The notes under the pieces were generated by a model. It worked only from the letters and a program-made list of their open reading frames with translations. It was not told the DNA's origin and did not search any database. The translations under genes were made by a program, and so were the position numbers. Of a stretch of 33,544 bases of DNA, positions 30,242-33,544 are shown piece after piece; positions within the stretch are counted from its first letter, which is position 1, and each line of letters opens with the position of its first letter. Source of the stretch: JADFUS01 sp964600025 (lineage in GTDB: Bacteria; Bacteroidota; Bacteroidia; Bacteroidales; Rikenellaceae); NCBI GenBank assembly GCA_964600025.1, contig CAZRHJ010000021.1, forward strand, positions 1-33,544. The letters run 5' to 3'.

Positions 30242-31092
30242 TATACACTAAATTTTTTGATTATTAATTTACCGATATAGTTGATTATACCCGTAATAAC
30301 AAACAGCAGCAAAGCAATAGCTACAAGCGAAGATAATTTTAGTCCGTCTGCCTCTCCAAATTGATTGGCAATAACACTTGCCATTGTATTGGCAGAATCA
30401 CTCAACGAACTTGGAAGATTATTTACGTTACCAATAAGCATTGTTACTGCCATTGTTTCGCCAATAGCTCTGCCCAATGACAAGATATAACTGGCAAATA
30501 CCCCCGAACTCGAAATAGGAAACAATACTGTTTTTATCATCTCGTAGCGTGTTGCTCCAAGACTATAAGCAGCCTCCTTCATATCTCGTGGTACCATCGA
30601 AAAGAAATCACTACTCAAAGAACTTGCATAGGGAATAATCATAATAGCAAGCACTGCCGAAGCTGTTATAATTCCCAAACCACTGTCCGAAACACCTAAA
30701 TCAGCCATAAGCGGTTTGATTGTATAAAAACCCCAAAGACCATAGACGATTGACGGAACTCCCGAAAGAAGATTTACTACAAAACCAACTATTTTTGCAA
30801 ATCTACTGTTACGAAAATACTCGCCAGTGAAAAGTGCCACCGAAATAGAAAAAGGAAATGATAGCAGAAGTGCTAAGAATGAGGTTAGGAGCGTACCAAC
30901 AATAAAAGATAATGCTCCATAACTCTCACGCTCTGGGTGTGGATCCCACTCGGAGGAACTCACAAAACCCAATCCAAACTCTCCAAAAGCGGGGATTGAC
31001 CCACTCACAAGAGAGTAGATCATTCCCGACGCAATTATTAAAATCAAGAGTGAAAGGACAAATAATATTTTTTTAAAGAAATTATCTTTCAT
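30241..31092 (-). CDS. pstC: Phosphate ABC transporter permease PstC
   Basis: 283 residues, six predicted helices. Markers of PstC are EWDPHPERESYGALSFIVGTLLTS near residues 48-71, GVPSIVYGLWGFY near 115, and the EAA loop FFSMVPRDMKEAAYSLGATRYEMIKTVLFP near 165-195, followed by SLGRAIGETMAVTMLIGN. It pairs with PstA to form the transmembrane path for phosphate. The ATG lies 11 bases inside the 3' end of pstS and the stop shares a base with the pstA start. The tight overlaps mean pstS, pstC, pstA and pstB are read as one message. Confidence 0.95.
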   Translation of the reverse strand: MKDNFFKKILFVLSLLILIIASGMIYSLVSGSIPAFGEFGLGFVSSSEWDPHPERESYGALSFIVGTLLTSFLALLLSFPFSISVALFTGEYFRNSRFAKIVGFVVNLLSGVPSIVYGLWGFYTIKPLMADLGVSDSGLGIITASAVLAIMIIPYASSLSSDFFSMVPRDMKEAAYSLGATRYEMIKTVLFPISSSGVFASYILSLGRAIGETMAVTMLIGNVNNLPSSLSDSANTMASVIANQFGEADGLKLSSLVAIALLLFVITGIINYIGKLIIKKFSV

Positions 31093-32122
31093 TCAAAGTT
31101 TCACCGTTATAAGTTACTGTTTTAAGAATATTTTTTGCAATGTTTACTGCCGATTTTGGAAGTGGAGCATAATGCACTTTTTCTGTCAAAGATTGAGCCT
31201 CAGAAGAAACCAACCAATTAAGCATTTCTACGTTTTTTTGGGCTGTTAGTTTGTCTTGACAAACAATTTCTTGATTTTTGTAAATCAAAATCCAAGTCAA
31301 ACAACTAATTGGGTAAGACCCTTTGGCGTGCGAAGCAGTAATCATTTGGCGTGTATCCGAAGCAATCTCACCACTAAGTGATGCAGAGATAGACTCTGTA
31401 CTTGCTTTCACAAACTCACCATTTGGATTTTCGATAGCTGCTGTTGGCATATTTAGTGCAAACGCATATTCCGAACCCACATAACCTATTGCACCTTTTG
31501 TTTGTTTGATAATACCCGCAACTCCCGGGTTGCCTTTGGCTGCTACACCCACATTCCATTTAAGTGCTTTGCCAGTTCCCATAGTTTCTTTCCACGCTTG
31601 GGATACTTTTGACATATAATCACTAAACACAAAGGTTGTTCCACTACCGTCCGAGCGATACGCCGGAGTAATAGCAAGGTCAGGAAGGACTACATTAGGA
31701 TTAATCTTTGAGATTTGAGCATCATTCCAATTCTTAATCTCGCCTAAGTAGATTTTAGAAATTATATCAGAATTAAGATTAAGCTCTTTTATTCCGTCAA
31801 GGTTGTAAGCCACTACAACTGCTCCCATACAAGTTGGGATATGCAAAACATTTGAAGGCATTTCGCCCATTTCTTTGTCCGACAAATAAGCATCACTTCC
31901 TGCAAAATGAACTACTTTGTCTTTTAGGCTTCTAATACCGCCTCCACTGCCAATTCCACCATAAGTTATGGCTATTGGTTTGATGGTTTCATAGGTTTTG
32001 AATGCTTGTGTATAGAAAGGCAGAGGAAAAGTTGCTCCTGCACCAGTCAATGTAACATTTTGTGAACTTGTACACGCCAAAGCAAACATAGCAGCTATGG
32101 CAATCATTAAAATCTTTTTCAT
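31082..32122 (-). CDS. pstS: Phosphate-binding lipoprotein PstS
   Basis: 346 residues starting with a lipoprotein signal (ILMIAIAAMFALAC, lipobox cysteine near residue 17). Phosphate-binding motifs are visible: TLTGAGATFPLPFYTQAF near 25-42, YGGIGSGGGIRSLKDKVVHFAGSD near 59-82 and AYRSDGSGTTFVFSDYM near 154-170. These contain the Ser/Thr, Asp and Arg residues that bind the phosphate oxygens in PstS proteins. It delivers phosphate to PstCA. The gene overlaps pstC by 11 bases. The 228-base leader upstream holds a triple GTAATAA repeat and a full repeat-family element, so pstS may have its own control separate from the porin gene. Confidence 0.96.
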   Translation of the reverse strand: MKKILMIAIAAMFALACTSSQNVTLTGAGATFPLPFYTQAFKTYETIKPIAITYGGIGSGGGIRSLKDKVVHFAGSDAYLSDKEMGEMPSNVLHIPTCMGAVVVAYNLDGIKELNLNSDIISKIYLGEIKNWNDAQISKINPNVVLPDLAITPAYRSDGSGTTFVFSDYMSKVSQAWKETMGTGKALKWNVGVAAKGNPGVAGIIKQTKGAIGYVGSEYAFALNMPTAAIENPNGEFVKASTESISASLSGEIASDTRQMITASHAKGSYPISCLTWILIYKNQEIVCQDKLTAQKNVEMLNWLVSSEAQSLTEKVHYAPLPKSAVNIAKNILKTVTYNGETLNER

Positions 32123-32131
32123 ATTTTTTGT

Positions 32132-32161
32132 TTATTACTTAATTTATTACAGTGTTATTAC
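32132..32161 (-). promoter_or_regulatory. Triple GTAATAA direct repeat in the pstS leader
   Basis: TTATTAC occurs at 32132-32138, 32144-32150 and 32155-32161 (GTAATAA on the coding strand), with start-to-start spacing of 12 and 11 bases. The array begins 10 bases before the pstS ATG. One-helical-turn spacing is what OmpR/PhoB-family regulators recognise, and the word resembles the GTAACA found upstream of the porin. The AT-rich composition makes chance copies possible, and its position close to the start codon is unusual for an activator site. Confidence 0.35.
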
Positions 32162-32190
32162 TAATAGGAGTTTGGAAAAAATTATTATTA

Positions 32191-32345
32191 TTGCTGTCCA
32201 GTAAAAATTTTACAAGTTCCCAATAAACTCGTATCTCTTAGGATATTTTGCTGATGGTCATAACGTAGCGTACTGGCGTACGTGAGTTATTAGCATCGGC
32301 GAAATAGACAAGATAGGCGAGTTTCGTTTTTAGCGGACAATACTA
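32191..32345 (+). repeat. Palindromic repeat family, copy 4 (most complete)
   Basis: A full element in the porin-pstS gap. The outer ends are inverted: TTGCTGTCCAGTAAAAAT at the left against a right end whose complement reads GTATTGTCCGCTAAAAAC. Inside, 32227-32326 forms a long imperfect hairpin with GTAC-TGGC-GTAC at its tip. The right half matches copy 5 (inverted, 33476-33544) with 3 differences in 70 bases. The element ends 5 bases before the porin stop codon at 32351-32353. It would be transcribed at the end of the porin message, where it could act as a terminator or attenuator before pstS. Confidence 0.82.
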
Positions 32346-32350
32346 AATTA

Positions 32351-33343
32351 TTATATTTTAACTTCAACACTTAGCCTTACAAACATATCTCGTTTTTGCC
32401 CCAACGCTTTCTCATATAGGAAGTTTGGAGATATTTTGACTTGTTTGATAGGTTGATATTGCAAACCCACCACAAAATCTTCTTTCTCGTCAGCCCAGTT
32501 ATTTTTCACAAAAAGGTTGTTGTATCTACCATATATGCTTAGTTTTTTGTGTAGTTTGACATTTGCATATACCGAAACCCCAGATTGCGACTGTTTAGCA
32601 ACAAATTTTGAGTTCCACATTTGGTTAAACTCTGCACCAATAGAGAAATATTTGTGGCTATATCCTGCGAACAATGCAAGAACTTCTTGGTCGGTGTATT
32701 CTTCACCATTTGGAGATGAATAAATATCTGTATAGGCTCTCAGCGTAATACTTTCGATAGGTTTGGCAGTCAAACCCAAAGAATATCTGTATTTACTATC
32801 AACATTTATATGTTTGTAACCCTCGCCATTGGATACTACAACGTCTGCCGAAAGCCATTTTGTAAATTTGTAGCCAAGCGAAAGACCTAAATCGGCACTA
32901 CTACCAAATTTGTATTTGTCTTGAAAAGATTTTTCGACAAATCTATATCCCCAAAATTTTTCTTGAACCGAAAATTGATTCAAACCAATCAAACCAAACT
33001 TAACGTTTAAGTTCTTGTATTTCCAAGCCAATAGTGCATTTTTGACATAGGCTATCTGGTCGTAGTTTGAATTAAAAATCTTTGAATTACCAAAGTCCAA
33101 AACTACTTTTGCAGAGAATCCTTTTGCAAATGCCATTTCGTAACCCAGATACGCCCTCGAAAGATTGAAACCAGATTTACTTTCCTCGTTCCCTATTCCT
33201 GCTTTGTAGTCAGCAAATAAAGTTACGATAGGTTTGCCCGAAAACTTAAATTTCTTTTTTGACTCGACAGGCTCGTTTGTGTCCTGAGCGAAACTACTTA
33301 ATGCCATTAAGGCAAATAAAAGTGTAGTAATTTTTCTTTTCAT
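32351..33343 (-). CDS. Outer-membrane porin, phosphate-selective (OprO/OprP-like)
   Basis: 330 residues with a signal peptide cut after about residue 19 (LLFALMALSSFAQ). The mature part is a run of amphipathic beta strands with many aromatic girdle residues: FSGKPIVTLFADYKAGIG, GFNLSRAYLGYEMAFAKGFSAKVVLDFG, LSLGYKFTKWLSADVVVSNGEGY, and a final strand RDMFVRLSVEVKI, the type of C-terminal strand used by the outer-membrane insertion machinery. This pattern resembles the porin O/P family. Its place upstream of pstS, behind a promoter with a PHO-box-like repeat, supports phosphate or polyphosphate passage across the outer membrane. The specificity is inferred from context. The gene is bracketed by two repeat elements in opposite orientation. 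Confidence 0.82.
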   Translation of the reverse strand: MKRKITTLLFALMALSSFAQDTNEPVESKKKFKFSGKPIVTLFADYKAGIGNEESKSGFNLSRAYLGYEMAFAKGFSAKVVLDFGNSKIFNSNYDQIAYVKNALLAWKYKNLNVKFGLIGLNQFSVQEKFWGYRFVEKSFQDKYKFGSSADLGLSLGYKFTKWLSADVVVSNGEGYKHINVDSKYRYSLGLTAKPIESITLRAYTDIYSSPNGEEYTDQEVLALFAGYSHKYFSIGAEFNQMWNSKFVAKQSQSGVSVYANVKLHKKLSIYGRYNNLFVKNNWADEKEDFVVGLQYQPIKQVKISPNFLYEKALGQKRDMFVRLSVEVKI

Positions 33344-33371
33344 TTCTATAAATGATTAAATTTTTATGACA

Positions 33372-33427
33372 CAAAAGTAGAGAACAGAGATTTCGAAGTA
33401 GCTACACCATTGTTACGATTTTGTTAA
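33372..33427 (-). promoter_or_regulatory. Porin promoter with PHO-box-like direct repeats
   Basis: On the minus strand, TTAACA (33422-33427) and GTAACA (33411-33416) are exactly 11 bases apart, with a weaker third unit GTAGCT (33400-33405) one turn further. A TACTTTTG -7 element follows at 33372-33379, 29 bases before the ATG at 33343. TTAACA-N5-TTAACA is the known box of PhoP in Bacillus, and PhoB-family boxes share the 11-bp period. The -33 position is occupied by the third repeat rather than TTTG, as expected for an activator-dependent promoter. Confidence 0.55.
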
Positions 33428-33475
33428 GAAGAAAATATTTCAGATTTATGCACATTACCACGATATATTTTTGCA

Positions 33476-33544
33476 TAGTACTGTCCGCTAAAACGAAACT
33501 CGCCTATCTTGTCTATTTCGCCGATGCTCATAACTCACGTACGC
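33476..33544 (-). repeat. Palindromic repeat family, copy 5, inverted and cut by the window edge
   Basis: The complement matches the right half of copy 4 (32276-32345) with two substitutions and a one-base T indel over 70 bases, so only half of the element is inside the window. It lies upstream of the porin promoter, in the orientation opposite to copies 1b, 2, 3 and 4. The 33428-33475 stretch between it and the PHO-like box is AT-rich with no other clear structure. Confidence 0.78.

Overview
The window reads as an AT-rich chromosome segment from a member of the Bacteroidota, probably order Bacteroidales. The grounds are promoters of the TTTG-N19/20-TAnnTTTG type, few Shine-Dalgarno-like leaders, many lipoproteins with SPII signals, and family choices typical of that group: a GH109 lipoprotein, FKBP-like lipoproteins behind lptD, an MCE protein paired with a SPOR-tailed amidase, and a GYF/CD225/DUF2752 cluster. 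It looks mostly like core genome. There is no transposase, integrase, phage gene, CRISPR array or rRNA.

Layout. 1-5020 (+): a tripartite RND efflux operon (adaptor cut by the window edge, inner-membrane pump, outer-membrane channel), closed by a terminator. 5113-6226 (+): three small membrane proteins (GYF+CD225, CD225, DUF2752). 6332-8832 (+): an N-acetylhexosamine-kinase-like enzyme and a GH109-type lipoprotein behind a clear promoter with an operator-like palindrome. 9041-9111: tRNA-Cys. 9191-9437: two members of a hairpin repeat family. 9438-14226 (-): mutS2, then an amidase-MCE operon. 14297-21328 (+): five tightly packed genes (lptD, an M3 peptidase, two FKBP-like lipoproteins, an RsmI-like methyltransferase). 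21500-23650 (+): gcvH, malate dehydrogenase and an unrecognised protein, each with its own terminator. 23749-33343 (-): a phosphate block read from right to left: porin, pstS-pstC-pstA-pstB, phoU, a PhoB-type regulator, a PhoR-type kinase, methylglyoxal synthase and a secreted metallophosphatase.

How it fits together. The right third looks like one phosphate-starvation module. The porin admits phosphate, PstSCAB pumps it in, and PhoU with the two-component pair senses and controls this. The last two genes can free phosphate: the metallophosphatase from external esters, and methylglyoxal synthase from dihydroxyacetone phosphate. A TTAACA/GTAACA direct repeat with 11-bp spacing lies upstream of a TAnnTTTG element before the porin and is a good candidate PHO box.

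The most unusual feature is a dispersed palindromic repeat of about 100-160 bp. One compact inverted form and one full copy lie at 9191-9437. Further copies lie at 27020-27161, 28556-28608 (hairpin deleted), 32191-32345 and 33476-33544 (inverted, cut by the window edge). Four of them sit directly at the 3' ends of minus-strand genes, and one supplies the stop codon of the response regulator. I see no clearly new defence or mobile system. The repeat family, the phosphate-linked methylglyoxal synthase and the CD225/DUF2752 cluster are the best leads.
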